From Pocillopora verrucosa (taxonomy: Eukaryota; Cnidaria; Anthozoa; Scleractinia; Pocilloporidae): 64,000 nucleotides of DNA. The notes beneath the pieces are model-generated. The model made no database searches, was not told the DNA's origin, and saw only the letters and a list, made by a program, of their open reading frames with translations. Position 1 is the first letter of the stretch; each line of letters starts with the position of its first letter. The DNA is taken from NCBI RefSeq assembly GCF_036669915.1, contig NC_089312.1, positions 25,020,791 to 25,084,790 on the forward strand. The letters run 5' to 3'. Both the position numbers and the translations under genes were made by a program. Shown in pieces: positions 25,131 to 36,947 of this stretch.

Positions 25131-26497
25131 TCTAAGTCTTTTTATGCATGTCTCCTATTTCAGTTTGGTTGTTAACAGTTCCAACAGTTCCCTTTTTTTA
25201 AGTTTTCACCTTTTTTAGATCTTTCATTGCACGTTTAGTGCGGGTATTGATTTTGTGTCATTGATTTTTACTCACGGCAAGCAGAATTTGAAGGTATTAA
25301 ACTTGACATCATGAGTAAATTTTTCACTTACTGATTTCCCTTTCCCTATTATAATAATTATTACAGAAAATACTATGTATATTAATAAAGGACAGTCATT
25401 ACTCTTTTATGCTTTTATTTTTTTATTTTTATTTTTTTTATTTTATGTTTTTTTTTCTGAGATATTAAGAACGAGAAAAGAAGATTTTCCATCGTGGTGA
25501 ACTGTCGTGTTTCTGCTCTAACAGGATGCTCATTTCATTCACTGAAAACCGGATTAGAGTGTGATTTTGTTTCACCATTGAAAAAATTCCATTCACCATG
25601 GAATTTTTCTGTGAACGCAGGTCGCTGTTCCTTTTTTTTTAAAGGGAACTTCCAATTAATTATTAAAGAAAATTGCAGTCCTTGTACCTTTGAGGCAGAT
25701 ATAAATTTGGCGTGGCTTGTGGGAAGAACTTCACAGTATTTCGCGACAAACTAAGTCACAAGAGAGAGCCAAGAGAACCTTCAGAAAAAGGTGAGCACTT
25801 CTTTTTAAATACTTGTACGGTTTTCCGGCTTTAAACAAAATTCAGACAGGAATTCGTGTTTCATTATTCTTGAATTTGGTATTTTGACCACAGCGGGGAA
25901 AAAAATGACCAATTTTGGTCACCAAAAGGGAACTTTTTGAAACTGAAGACGCGTATGAGAATAAGTCTTGTCACTTTGGACAGCAGAACAGACGCCTTTT
26001 AATTAGAAAAGAATTCGTCATTTTTCAAGTTCAATAAATAAGTTTTACCAAGTACTAGAAAATTGTCAGAATGACATCCATGCGGTAACAGCTGGAGACA
26101 ATTTCCCGTACTCTGAAGCCTCGGTGTCAAGGTTTATGTGTTGCCATTTTATCAATCTTGTAATCCGATTACTGGCTACTCATTCATTGGTAAGAGATAC
26201 GGGAAATGTCAAGTATTTCAAGAATTTTTTCGATTTGCGTTTACGATGTAAAAGGAACGGCGGGCAAACCAGAGGTGGGCTTGCCACGGGCATCCCATGG
26301 AACAAGGGATATGGAGATCAAAGGTGAACTACATCCTTATTTTATATAAATACAGAGGAACCAGATCACCTTTAGGTTAATATTATAAAATTTAATGATT
26401 ACCATGACGATGCTTTTATGTCCCGGTGAAATTCTAGGTTGTTCAATTCCCTTCTCACGGCTTCATTTAAGCGTCCTGCTCAGAACCCATCCTCCTC

Positions 26498-26536
26498 GTG
26501 GAGAGGCGGGGAGGGGTAGGGGGAGGGGGAGGGGCG
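26498..26536 (+). repeat. G-rich tract, possible G-quadruplex
   Basis: Several runs of three or more G within about 40 bp (GGGGAGGGGTAGGGGGAGGG). They satisfy the simple four-run G-quadruplex pattern on the plus strand. Confidence 0.5.
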
Positions 26537-27631
26537 TTACATTGCATCCTCAGTAACGTCTTTAAAGGAGACGACTGTAGCAGCGGATGACTTCACATTA
26601 AGTTTTAAGTTAGGTTAAACCATTATATTTTCTGTCTCATTTTCCTGCACGACCGTGCCATGACAAGATATTAACAATTTTGTAGATCATTTACTGTCTC
26701 TGGTGACATTGAAATGGCTGTTAATATAGAAACAAATTAATGATGCCGGTAGATGTCTGGGCAGTTTTTTTTTTTTTCAGTTAATTCAGTTTAGAAAATA
26801 TTATTCTTACTTTCATGGGCATCTAACTAGCGAAATTTGAAATATATGGAAACGAGTTCTCAATCTCTATCTGTTGTGCAAATCTCCAAATTTATGTCTC
26901 CCGCAATAGTTTCTTGAGAAAAGCAGGAAACATCCTCCGCATTGAATTAGATAAATAAAAGTCTCGACTGACAAGAAACTCCTATGATCATCCGCTGGTC
27001 GCTTGTATAAACTCTGATTTCTAAATACATTGACAGAACTATAGACCAAACGTCCGTTGTATTCTATTAAACGGTTCTGTTTAGTTTCATTCGACTAGAA
27101 CACTGCATACGTATATAAACATGTGTATCCCTATATTTACGGGGATTTCTAAATCTCTTTGCCGAAAGCTTTAAGTCACTGACTTACACTAAATAGGTGT
27201 ATGCGTGTTATGGTACGAGATTAAGCTTACGTTCTATTATGTTTGTGATAAAACAAGCTACATGCGTCACATACGATGCCTTTCAACAAATTTAATTTCT
27301 CTGGGTTGAATACTGCCGATTGCAATAAACTTGATTTACAGATTTCGTATTCAGTTGAATTTTCGCTTCTAGCTTGAAATGAATGAACAAACGAGCGTAT
27401 CGTAACTTCATCCGTCTACTAGTAGTCAGAACATGGCAATAACATATTGGCTACTGATAATATCATTTATCTGTCTGACGTTGAGGTATGCCAACATTTG
27501 ACATTTAAGCCCTCAAAATGTCTCGCATCTAACAAATTTCCTTCTTCTTCCTTCTTCCCTGCACGAAAATAAATATTTATATTCCAATGTATATGTGGTT
27601 TGTCTTATAAGGTCAACTGCAATACGTTTTT

Positions 27632-27871
27632 TCATCTGACGAAGGTCGCCGGACAGTTGGCAGCACAGTCGTTCAACACTCCTCTGCATCTTCTTTCACA
27701 CAATTCTTCGCTGGCCATATCACAGAAGATTAAACAGTCCAAGAACTTATTCTCACAGTTATCAAAACATCTCTGAATATTGCTGCTGATGATGAATGCA
27801 TCTACGTCATTGCTGGAGTGCAACATCATGACGAGGCTAAGGATCGTGATCACTTTCACTGGTAAAGTCAT
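27632..27871 (-). CDS. small secreted eight-cysteine peptide
   Basis: A 79-aa precursor with a signal peptide (about residues 1-25, ending NDVDA) and a mature part of about 54 aa holding eight cysteines. Their spacing is CX3CX6CX3C, repeated twice with seven residues between, which suggests two helical hairpins each tied by two disulfides. The acceptor TTTGATCTCAG directly precedes the ATG, so the 5' UTR is on a separate exon; a GCAAAG|GTAAGA donor at 28834 with a TATA box upstream fits. The peptide at 34.4 kb, on the opposite strand, shares the duplicated CX3CX6C module and the same acceptor-ATG arrangement. I do not recognise a named family. A secreted defence, venom or signalling peptide is possible, but nothing in the sequence decides between them. 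Confidence 0.7.
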   Translation of the reverse strand: MTLPVKVITILSLVMMLHSSNDVDAFIISSNIQRCFDNCENKFLDCLIFCDMASEELCERRCRGVLNDCAANCPATFVR

Positions 27872-28833
27872 CTGAGATCAAAAGAAAAAAAACAAGCAAC
27901 TTGAAATTCGCATCGAATGTCCGTCATCTAGCTCCTCCCTATATAAAAATAACGATTTCACGGCTGCGTTCCCCTTAAGTCTCAGGTCACAATGAAATAC
28001 TAAAATGAAATAAAATTGTATCGTCTTGTTTTATTAAAAAAAAATGGTCAACTCAAAAGCACAAAAAAAATTGACATTTCCTCTTTCAATACTTAAGGGT
28101 ACACAACTTGCACGTGGCCGACCACAGTCCGAATATCTTATGAATGGTCACTAAGTACACAGTATTCCAAAGTAAACTCCTTAGGGTTTGCACTAAACAT
28201 GTACTTAGAATAAGATGACCATACTCAGCATACAGGCCATTACTTAACTCAATCTTCTTAATTCTTGGCATATGAACTTTAGTTTAGTTATACTTAATAG
28301 TAAAAGGTGGCATTCGACAACATTTGGAATCGTCGGTTACTTGTAGCGACTTAAAACTGGATTCGTGGGGAGTTAACTGCCGGAGAAGTTTATACGTCCG
28401 GTTTTTATAATTACGCCATCAGTGCGAACGTATTGTTCCTAACTCTTTCATACAGCGGAGTCACGTCAATTTTATGAGCGATGATTCAATTTAATTATAC
28501 TTCATTTGGTGAACTAAATTTTGTGACTAAAGCATAATAACATCCCATTAAACAAAATTTATAACAGTGAACCATGCTGAGCCAAAAATATGCAATTCTT
28601 TTTACCAATACAGACTATAGTGCTTTAAGACCTTTACAAGAGAAGAAACTGTTCCTATCCTGTGGTTCTTTTACATGAGAATTGGATTTTTGCAAAGAAA
28701 CGGATATTGATCAACAGAGACAACGGAAATCGATCGACAGACATAATCTGTTTTTCTTAGGCGAAAAAAAATTTTACTTTATCGGTACTCTGATCACGAA
28801 AAAGACAGAACAGAGACAGTCCTAAATTCTTAC

Positions 28834-28905
28834 CTTTGCAGTCCTTAAGTCGAGTTTCCTTTTTCTTTTCTTCTTGAAGTATCTTCTGCTCTGAAGCTTA
28901 GACTT
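28834..28905 (-). other. probable 5' UTR exon of the secreted peptide gene
   Basis: The minus strand shows ACTGCAAAG followed by a strong donor (GTAAGAAT). Its upstream end is placed about 30 bp downstream of a TATA box. Splicing to the acceptor before the ATG at 27871 would remove an intron of about 960 bp. The first base is an estimate. Confidence 0.5.
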
Positions 28906-28930
28906 CTGACCCTCCTCAAACTTACTCCAA

Positions 28931-28937
28931 ATTTATA
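28931..28937 (-). promoter_or_regulatory. TATA box of secreted peptide gene
   Basis: TATAAAT on the minus strand, about 25-30 bp upstream of the estimated start of the 5' UTR exon. The position suits a core promoter. Confidence 0.45.
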
Positions 28938-30476
28938 TCGTCGGAGTTCTTCGGAAAGTTGACTCCCACTTTCCTCGGTTTACGATACATCCTGGGTGTT
29001 TTCCGAGTACATGATCGGATAAGAGGCGTGACGGAATTTAGTTCATTTTGAATATGCCTGCTTAATTGCTCCCATATTTTTAACTTGAGACTTAACTCAG
29101 CTCAGAAAAAAAAAACCCGTAGTAAATTAATTGTACGAGATTAATTAAACTTCTGTCGGAGTCGCGCGTTATAAAAAAGCAGGGCTAAATTTCTATCTTT
29201 CTTTCCGTGTTGCAAAGGAGAAAGTTGACGATGCTAACTATCGTATCTAGGTAGGAATCGCAAACACGGCGAAAGGGTATTACCAGCATGACAACACTGA
29301 GTTAATCTTTCTAGGTGCGTTCCTCGTGAGCCGCTGTCTTCTTCCGCAGCAGATTAATTCGGAAACCGAAAACTTTAATTACTGCGTTAATAATTTGCCT
29401 TATCTTCAATAGTTTGAAGACAACTTTCGAATGTTCATACTTTTTATCACGTCTATAGTAAACAATTTTGATTTTCTGCTAAATTTAGATCTCAGTGAAT
29501 TACGTCAGTCACAAGGAAGTCGATAGGCGGCGGTGCTTCTCAAGCGCTGCTGTTAAATTTATATCTGGTGTCAAGAAAATTATTTTTACCTCACTAACTT
29601 TTCACACGCGATTGAAACCTGTGTCAGTTGTTTTCAACGATAAAAACGCTATTGATGATAAGTAACATTTAGTATCATGTAGTTTACATGCATCGTAACA
29701 TGATAAAATGTCTCTGTACGAGCCGTGATCACCCACACGTGATGAAAGATTTTGGACATTCAAGCAGTTTGATAAAATATCAAAATTTACATCTTCTTAT
29801 GAAAGAACTTTCCTGGCTTTTCGTGTTTTGACTGTTTAAGGACTTTTTTCTTCTTATAGAGACAAAAATTCTCTGACGCGAAGTCCAACCGCATTGATCG
29901 TACCTTTGGGTTAAGTTTGTTAACTTGCTGTAAATGACGTGATTCGAATAATCTTTCACGAACGAAAATACTCTAAGTGAACTCTTGATACGTAATCCAA
30001 GTTATCAGGGCCGTTGATTGAGATCGTAACGTAAAACAGCTAAAAAGAGTTGGTGGTCACCTCTTGACCCTTTAAAATTTCCTTTCTAGATATGCAACAC
30101 AGCTAAGAGGAATTTTTTTGAAAATCTGTCAGTGCATAACAGCCAAATAGGGAGACACAAAGGACATTAATCTATCAGTGAGGTAATGACACAAAATGCC
30201 AGTAACATTAAAGTTTAATGCCTCAAAACATGCGCCGATTTCTAGTTACTCAATATGATTTGTCGATGAAACCTACCACCTTGATCGATAGCATTAGCGC
30301 GATTGGTCGATATGCAAAGAGAAATGGATTTTTACTTCAAATCGATATTATTACCGGTAAATTGTCGTCAATAATGGACGAAATCTCATTGTAGTTAAAT
30401 TTGTTGAAGGTCGAAATTGAGTAGTAAGCGTCGGTGTAAATCGGTTTAGATTTTGAACATAGATCCTCCGTTACAT

Positions 30477-30481
30477 GCCGA

Positions 30482-30532
<51 letters not shown>

Positions 30533-30579
30533 AAATCCGGAGAACTGTAATATGTTCTGAATTATCCCGGGTCTCGGCA
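30477..30579 (+). tRNA. tRNA-Phe(GAA) with a 30-nt insertion in the T-arm
   Basis: Acceptor arms GCCGAGA and TCTCGGC pair perfectly, followed by A73. The D-stem is GCTC/GAGC, and the anticodon stem TCAGA/TCTGA encloses CTGAAGA with anticodon GAA (30510-30512). The variable loop AGGTC, T-stem CCTGG and loop TTCAAAT are normal. After CCGG (30537-30540) come 30 extra bases (30541-30570), and then GTCTCGGCA completes the gene. Removing those bases restores an ordinary cloverleaf with T-stem CCTGG/CCGGG. The extra piece ends ATCCCGG, echoing the ATCCGG before it, and contains AGAAC...GTTCT, which can pair. Alternatively CCTGG may pair with the second CCGGG (30567-30571), giving a T-loop expanded to about 37 nt. 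A long T-run follows as pol III terminator. It may be a pseudogene, but the intact acceptor pairing argues for recent or continuing function. Confidence 0.75.
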
Positions 30580-30587
30580 TTCTTCCC

Positions 30588-30601
30588 CTTTTTTTTTTTT
30601 T
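30588..30601 (+). terminator. pol III T-run terminator
   Basis: An uninterrupted run of about 14 T begins nine bases after the tRNA-Phe 3' end, well beyond the four T needed for pol III termination. Confidence 0.75.
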
Positions 30602-31069
30602 AGTTCATATGTATTTCCCATTTTCAGCAAAATTCCTTTTTACTCGTTTATAATCTAATCAGTTGATTTTCAAAACCCCATGCATAAAAATTCCCTGACT
30701 GTTGAGTCTTCTCGATTCATTGACTTATTAAGCAGATTGCATTGCCATGTACAGATTTACCACCATAAATAATGGAAGATCGCTTCCCTGAGATGAGAGA
30801 TAGAGATTCCTGAGAATAATTTTGAACACCCAACTCGGAAATCGGATGAAATAGCAGTTTAACTCGGCTATCCCCAAAACTCGTGATTTGTCTATGGTAA
30901 GCATATCATTGCTCAACTTCGCTAAGTAATTGGTTTGAAATAACTTCAAGACATAATTAAAATGATGATTACAATTTTTATGGGGCAAATTCCATGGAAG
31001 AATCATCGAATGCGCTTGAAAATATAAAAAAATAAAACAAGCTTGATGTTCTTTGAGGGTATTAATGAA

Positions 31070-31245
31070 ATTAACCATTAGCCGTAAAAGGGCCAAAGAA
31101 TTTGATCGTTAGGCGTAAAAATCGACAAATTTTAACCATAATTCGTAAACAAAGTTAAACGTAAAGAAAGAATTTGTAGAAAGATTTTAAGCGTTAGCCC
31201 TAAATCGGCCGAAATTTTAACCGTTACCCATAAAAGCCGTCACCC
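31070..31245. repeat. degenerate 25-30-bp tandem repeat
   Basis: About six diverged units of the type TTTTAACCGTTAGCCGTAAAA followed by a variable CGGCCGAAA-like linker, for example TTAACCATTAGCCGTAAAAG, GATCGTTAGGCGTAAAAATC and TTTTAACCGTTACCCATAAA. Confidence 0.65.
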
Positions 31246-33109
31246 CACTGAAACCCTCTTCAGTTTCTGCAGTCAGATTCCATATGTACCATTATTGTTA
31301 TTTCACGTACACCATGGAATGATTAGTTCAAAATATCACATGATTACAGTAAGTACATCGTCTCCAGCCACATGTTTGACTTTGAATGATTTCCACCAAG
31401 AGAACGTCTCAAGTTCTCCTATTTCCACAACAATAATTTGAGTTCGTTTTTAATTGAACAAAAATTTTTCATTCAATAACAACAGGATTTGGAAAGTTGT
31501 AAGGACGCTATGATCATCGGACAGAGAAAGATGATTTAAATAACTTATTTATTTGTCACGGATGTAAGAATAAAATTAATTACTTGGGAGTACATCAGGT
31601 TTTTCAGGTTTTAATCCCACGCCCTGATGTTCATATCATTGCTGATAATCGCGAAGGATCGTTAGCGATCGTGGGCGGTTTTCTACAAAGATCGTACGAT
31701 GATCGAACGTGAACATTCGTAGGCACGACGAAAGTATACCGAAAAGTAGGGGAAAAAAGTTATTAAGCAATCAAGGAAGTCTTGGGACGAAAACATTTTC
31801 TTATTGCCATATTTTTATGAAGAAAACTCACCTGAATTTCTCAGAAACAGATTGCAGCATTGTTTTAGACTCCTCCGAATCCGAAATACATGCTATAAAT
31901 AACAATTTAATTATAAAAGTCTGCTAAAACGTGCTCAAAGTTTCTTAATTAAAGAACGATTATCTCCGATGTGGAAGTTCTGGATGTGAATCGCGTTAAC
32001 AACATTTACGGTGTTTAAATCTCGCTACTGAATTGTTAAAATAAGACGAAGAGTTGTCCGATCAGCAGCACCCCGCTATGAAATATCCCTAAAAATATAA
32101 CAAAACCAAGACAGAGACGCGCGTACATTTATCAGTCGATCAAGAGCATGCTTCAGTTCAAACTTCAGTTTAAAATTTAAAATTTCGTCAACTATTCTTT
32201 TCATTGTGGAGGAAAATCCATGCAAATTCTATTAAGAAACTATAAGCAGCTTTATTCGTTTAATTATCGGTTCCAAATCTCTTTGTTCTCAGTTCGATTA
32301 GTTAATCGATTGACCTGGCTTTTAATGATAAGCCATCTGTTAGCTTCCTTTCAGAAATAAATAAATAACACATTTTCATTTCCAATGGTTCGCTTTGAAT
32401 ATGTATTCCCATCGAGCCAGCAGTTAACGACATTTCCTTGAGAGCATGGATCAATATCAGCATATTACCGACACCGTCATAGCGGAAAAAATGAAATATT
32501 CATGCGTGCGGGTCGAACTTGATTAAATTCCAATTTATGAAAAGTTAATTCTTACTAAAACATTTTGTATACATGTATAATTTCACCATTAGCTTTGTTC
32601 ACACGATGCCTAAGCTGACAATTATAATCATTCAATAAACTGGCAAACAATCATTGTTTGCTATATTTCATTTTTTTTGTTGTTTCTAAGCAAAATCGTT
32701 CTGTCTAATTGAGGCTGCAATCTGAGTTCGTTTCGATTGTACGAAAGAATTCATCCAAAAAAAATAAAAGCCAAATTTCATACAATTTTATGAATGTTAT
32801 CATATTTAAGTATATTTGTCATATATGGCAGACGTGAAGGCAGCAAATTTCTGCACTTCATACAGTATTGAGAATTCAAACAAATAAAGTGAAAAGTTTG
32901 TCATGTGTGCCATTGACACATGGCTGAAGATAATCTAATTAATTCACTCACAGGGAGTGAAAAATTAAAAATCAGTTCGTTATCACTGATCCACGTGGAG
33001 CAGCTATCAGTGAACTGGCTTATCTTGAAATTTTTCTTATCTCAAGCCAAGTATATTTTAAAATGCGAGCGTTTTATTATTGTGATACTGTTCAACGCCA
33101 GTGCAAGGA

Positions 33110-33186
33110 GACCAGAAGCTTGTTCGTGAAAGCACCTGAGTGACTCATTCCTTCATCTTTGACATATTGATTTGTCATTAGCAAAG
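33110..33186 (+). other. possible 5' UTR exon of the plus-strand secreted peptide gene
   Basis: TTAGCAAAG followed by a strong donor GTAAGTTC at 33187 resembles the GCAAAG|GTAAGA donor of the peptide gene on the other strand. The nearest strong downstream acceptor considered is the one before the ATG at 34446. The 5' boundary is a guess, and no TATA box is seen. Confidence 0.25.
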
Positions 33187-34445
33187 GTAAGTTCAAATAG
33201 GATTGAACATACACAAAATAAATTGTAGCATCAAGCATATATGACCAAAAACGGCTACTAAAATAAAGAAACTTTCAAACCTGAATCGAATAGTATCAAC
33301 CACCGTAAGGTTCACGAATTATTTCTCATTCTAGAAGCTAGTTCACCGACCTCTATGTAAATAGTTTTACCAATCCATTTTCTCTCAATACAGAATGACC
33401 AGATATCGTTTCTGGCACCATACGGGCGACGTACAAACACTTTTTGAACGGCCTAACAGTCCATTAATATTAGAGTTTTTGGTGTTACAACAATTAATCG
33501 TGATTTAGCAGGGATTTGAATTCAATATTGAGCATAAAAACTGTTAACAAAATTTTCGTTGTTATTCGACCATTTTTCGATGACTAGAGGTAATGACTGA
33601 TTGGGCATGGCGACCTTCAGCCTACGAAGTAATAAATTGAATATTTAGATGAGCTTCTTCTTTGTTTATCTGATAATTCATTTGATTTCAAAGTTAAAGC
33701 AGTCACTAAGAGACCATAGGATTAAACAGGCGTATTATTCAAGTTTATTTTACAACTCCATGGCCAGCTCTAATTTGATCCGATATTGGTTTATCTCTCT
33801 TTTGTCATTTTACGAACTTAATTATTTTTTTTTCTGTAATAATGTTCCCTTATTTGACAGAATTTTTCGAAAGTACAATGAGAAATGAACCTTAAAAGCC
33901 ATTTTTTTTTGCATATTTTGTACTGGAGCTGAAATAAAAGGAGATAGCAGCCTGCCTGATCAGTTCATGAGAGAATTCGAAAAAGTTTGATTAATTAATA
34001 TTTGTCTCTACAATAAATATGGATTTGAAAAGATCCAAAAGCTCGCGGAAATTTGACTTTGAAATGATCATCACGAAAGTACATGTAAGGAAAAGCAGTC
34101 AGCCTTATTTTCCGACCGTTGATTGTAAGAGTAAATTAAGGTTGTTCTAGGAATAATTAATTCAACCGTCAAAGATGAAAGATGGTGAATGAAGTGTTCA
34201 AATAGCTCCCCAACCATTCCCACCCCCCATGACAGAATAAATTGAATACATAATGATTATAATAAAAAATATTATAATAGTAACTATTTTTACAATGATA
34301 GTAATAATAACTGTAAAAACGGATTCCCAAGCTGAGAGCCTGATTGAAACAGGCCGAAAATATTATAACCATTAAAACAACATCTGAATTATCAGCCTCA
34401 GTCACGTAATATCTTTACTTTCTTTTCTTATTATTCTTTCCTCAG

Positions 34446-34703
34446 ATGCAACCATCTTTCATCTTATCGACAATTTTTTTATTCGGGATCATAACCCTTT
34501 CATCCTCTAATAGAATCCCTTCTGGTTATCAACTATGCCGTGTTGCATGTGCGAACCATGCCAGGAACTGTCGCTTTATTGATGACTGTCCTTCGTCATG
34601 TGCTAAGGACGATTACCATTGCTCCCTGCAAGTGTGCTTAGATATGAGCTGCACTTCTAAGGGGAAAAGAGATCAAATTGAAACCACCGAAGTACAGATC
34701 TGA
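34446..34703 (+). CDS. small secreted eight-cysteine peptide
   Basis: An 85-aa precursor. A hydrophobic signal peptide (about 1-21) is followed by eight cysteines spaced CX3CX6CX5CX3CX6CX4CX4C and a charged, cysteine-free tail. The CX3CX6C module occurs twice, as in the minus-strand peptide at 27.6 kb. The ATG directly follows a pyrimidine-rich acceptor (TCTTTCCTCAG), the same arrangement as in that gene, so the coding part is probably one exon joined to an upstream UTR exon. The two genes face away from each other across about 6.5 kb and are likely divergent paralogues. No named family is recognised; function is unknown. Confidence 0.65.
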   Translation: MQPSFILSTIFLFGIITLSSSNRIPSGYQLCRVACANHARNCRFIDDCPSSCAKDDYHCSLQVCLDMSCTSKGKRDQIETTEVQI

Positions 34704-36947
34704 TGAGCTGCTCAGATTACGAGAAAGACATTACATCACCAGGAAGTCGGATCATCTTGGGTATATCTCATTACGGAACAAGGAAAAATGTATATTGCCT
34801 CGATCGTAAAAATGAATTATATTGATTCGTAATGATAACATGATAACACAGAATACTTCTGTAGGTAGTACGGTACTGATCATGATTAAAATTTAACCTT
34901 TTTTTCAAATGAACGAAGCCGACATTTTATTTAAAGGTCTTAAAGATTTTTTTGAGACCACATTTCAATGACAATTTTTCTATAACTTACAATAACATCT
35001 TAGACCTTGCAATACGGTTGCTAATGACGTTTGAGGAGCTCTATAGTTATAAATGGCAGGATTTCAACCGAGAGCCAGCGTTTCTTTCATCGTAACAGCT
35101 TTACAACGAATTTTTTTTGTTTCAAGATGTTCTCCTGACATGTACTCTCAATCACAAGGAAATAGTTTAACAAATTAAAGTGTGACTACCAGCAACTATG
35201 TCTCAATAGCGTTGGTTTTTGGGTACAGAAGGAAGACTTGCGGGATTTGTTTTGAAAAGTTCATTCGGATACACCAGCTTCATGGAACAATTCTTGCAGG
35301 CTCTCTTCCTCATTTTTCGGTGCCAGACCCTCGCCACCTCAGGCGCCTGCGGTTTTGCTCGTTTGCTGCTACTACAGGCTAAAGCGAATCATCTGAAAAA
35401 TAATAAAAATTCTTGAAAAAAAGTAAAAGAAAACAATAGGCAGCCAGTAGCTGATGCGAAGATAGAAAACGTGTCTTTATGAATCACAGAGCCAATTGCA
35501 CAACTAGGCGTGCATTCAAATGATAAAGAGTGAGACTAAAACCGGCAAAAAAATCAGAGCTAGTCAGGCAGGTCACCAACAAATTGACTCCCCCAAAATA
35601 TCGCTGATTTGATAACATACCCAATCCCAGCAGCTGAACACTAACGTAAAAAAAAAAAAAAAGCGGCCCTGCTGGTCAATAAGACCATTCGGTCAACCAA
35701 CAAATGATTGACTCGTGGTTTGTTGTTATGTCGTTTAACTGATTATTTCATCATAACATGAAAAGCCTCTGACACAGGAACAAAAAGACCATGTAGGCCA
35801 ACATTTATCTGGAATGTAATCTGAGACATAACGATGGGAAGAGATGCCATTTACTTAATCCTCTGATAAGGAAAGTGAGTCAAACATTTTTGCTGCTGAT
35901 ACAAAGCAGCTCAAAAGGTGATAGTTTCGCGAATGAATAACCCAAAATTTTGGCCATTTTTGCGCAAAATAAAGAAACATATTACATCCACCTGTTATTT
36001 TTTGGTTACAATCCAGTTGGCGTTTAGTGGGCTCCTTGATCGTATCATGTCACTTCAAAATAGAGAGACATGGTCTAACATAAGAGAGATTAAATTTACA
36101 TCGGTTTTACCGAATTTAAGATTTGTATTGCGCAATACTGAAAAATAAAAGTCTCTTTTTTTCCCTCATGATTTCGTTAAGTGGCTCTTGGTTAGTGTCA
36201 CGTATTTCAAATTCGAAGTGACTTAAAAGATTTAAATTTATATGTGTTTTCTCGAATTCGAAGTGAGCATATGCTCATTTTGTGAAGCCAAAACAAATAC
36301 GACACTCACAATGCTCACCCACGACAGCTAAATGGTATCAACAGAGCATTTAATGCGAAAAACAATTGAAGCATGTCTTTAGCCAAACAACAGATGGCTC
36401 TAAAATAATTGCAAGAACAAAACTTTAAAATCGTTTAAAAAAATTATCCCTTGATTTGGGCCATCATCAATTTTGTTGTGAACCGAGGTGTAATGGAGAA
36501 ATCCTGATGTATGCAAATTTGAGCAAGGATTGAAAGAAGCCTTGCTTTATTTACCTAATAATCAATTTCAAACAAGAAATCCTGTCAAGTTAATGACATT
36601 TGTTCTTTTCTTTTTTTTTTTTTTTTAATATATTCAACACAAATACACACACTCTACATTTTATCACTTTTGGTGTACTGTTTTGAAGTTTTTCGTGACC
36701 TGCTGGGAATGCTTTCTTTGTTTCAATGGTGATTAAATGTGATTTCATAGCCATAGGAATATCACAGCTTCACTTCAAAGCTGCCTCTTCACGTCGAACT
36801 ATGTTGATATGTTTGCTTTTAGAGGAAAATTTGAGGAGTCACTATACTGAAATTTTTTGGTTGATATTCGCAGTGATTCCGAATGTCCTGCTTTCACTAA
36901 TTATATTTGAATAATTCTATGTAATTATTTAATTCTTAGTGTTAGTG
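34704..36947. other. intergenic, no gene seen
   Basis: The short open frames have no recognisable content. Poly-A and poly-T tracts occur near 35.65 kb and 36.61 kb. Confidence 0.5.

Larger units (their letters stand above)
18292..27631. other. gene-poor stretch with scattered repeats
   Basis: No coding sequence could be supported over about 9.3 kb. Recognisable content is a SINE copy (19.6 kb), a TTAA-flanked MITE (20.4 kb), a GTTC-rich minisatellite (25.1 kb), a T-rich tract (25.4 kb) and a G-rich tract (26.5 kb). The minus frame at 23199-23414 is open but unassigned. Confidence 0.5.

Noticed and set aside
30728-31096. 122-codon minus-strand frame
   Set aside because: No recognisable domain, and it runs into a degenerate tandem repeat.
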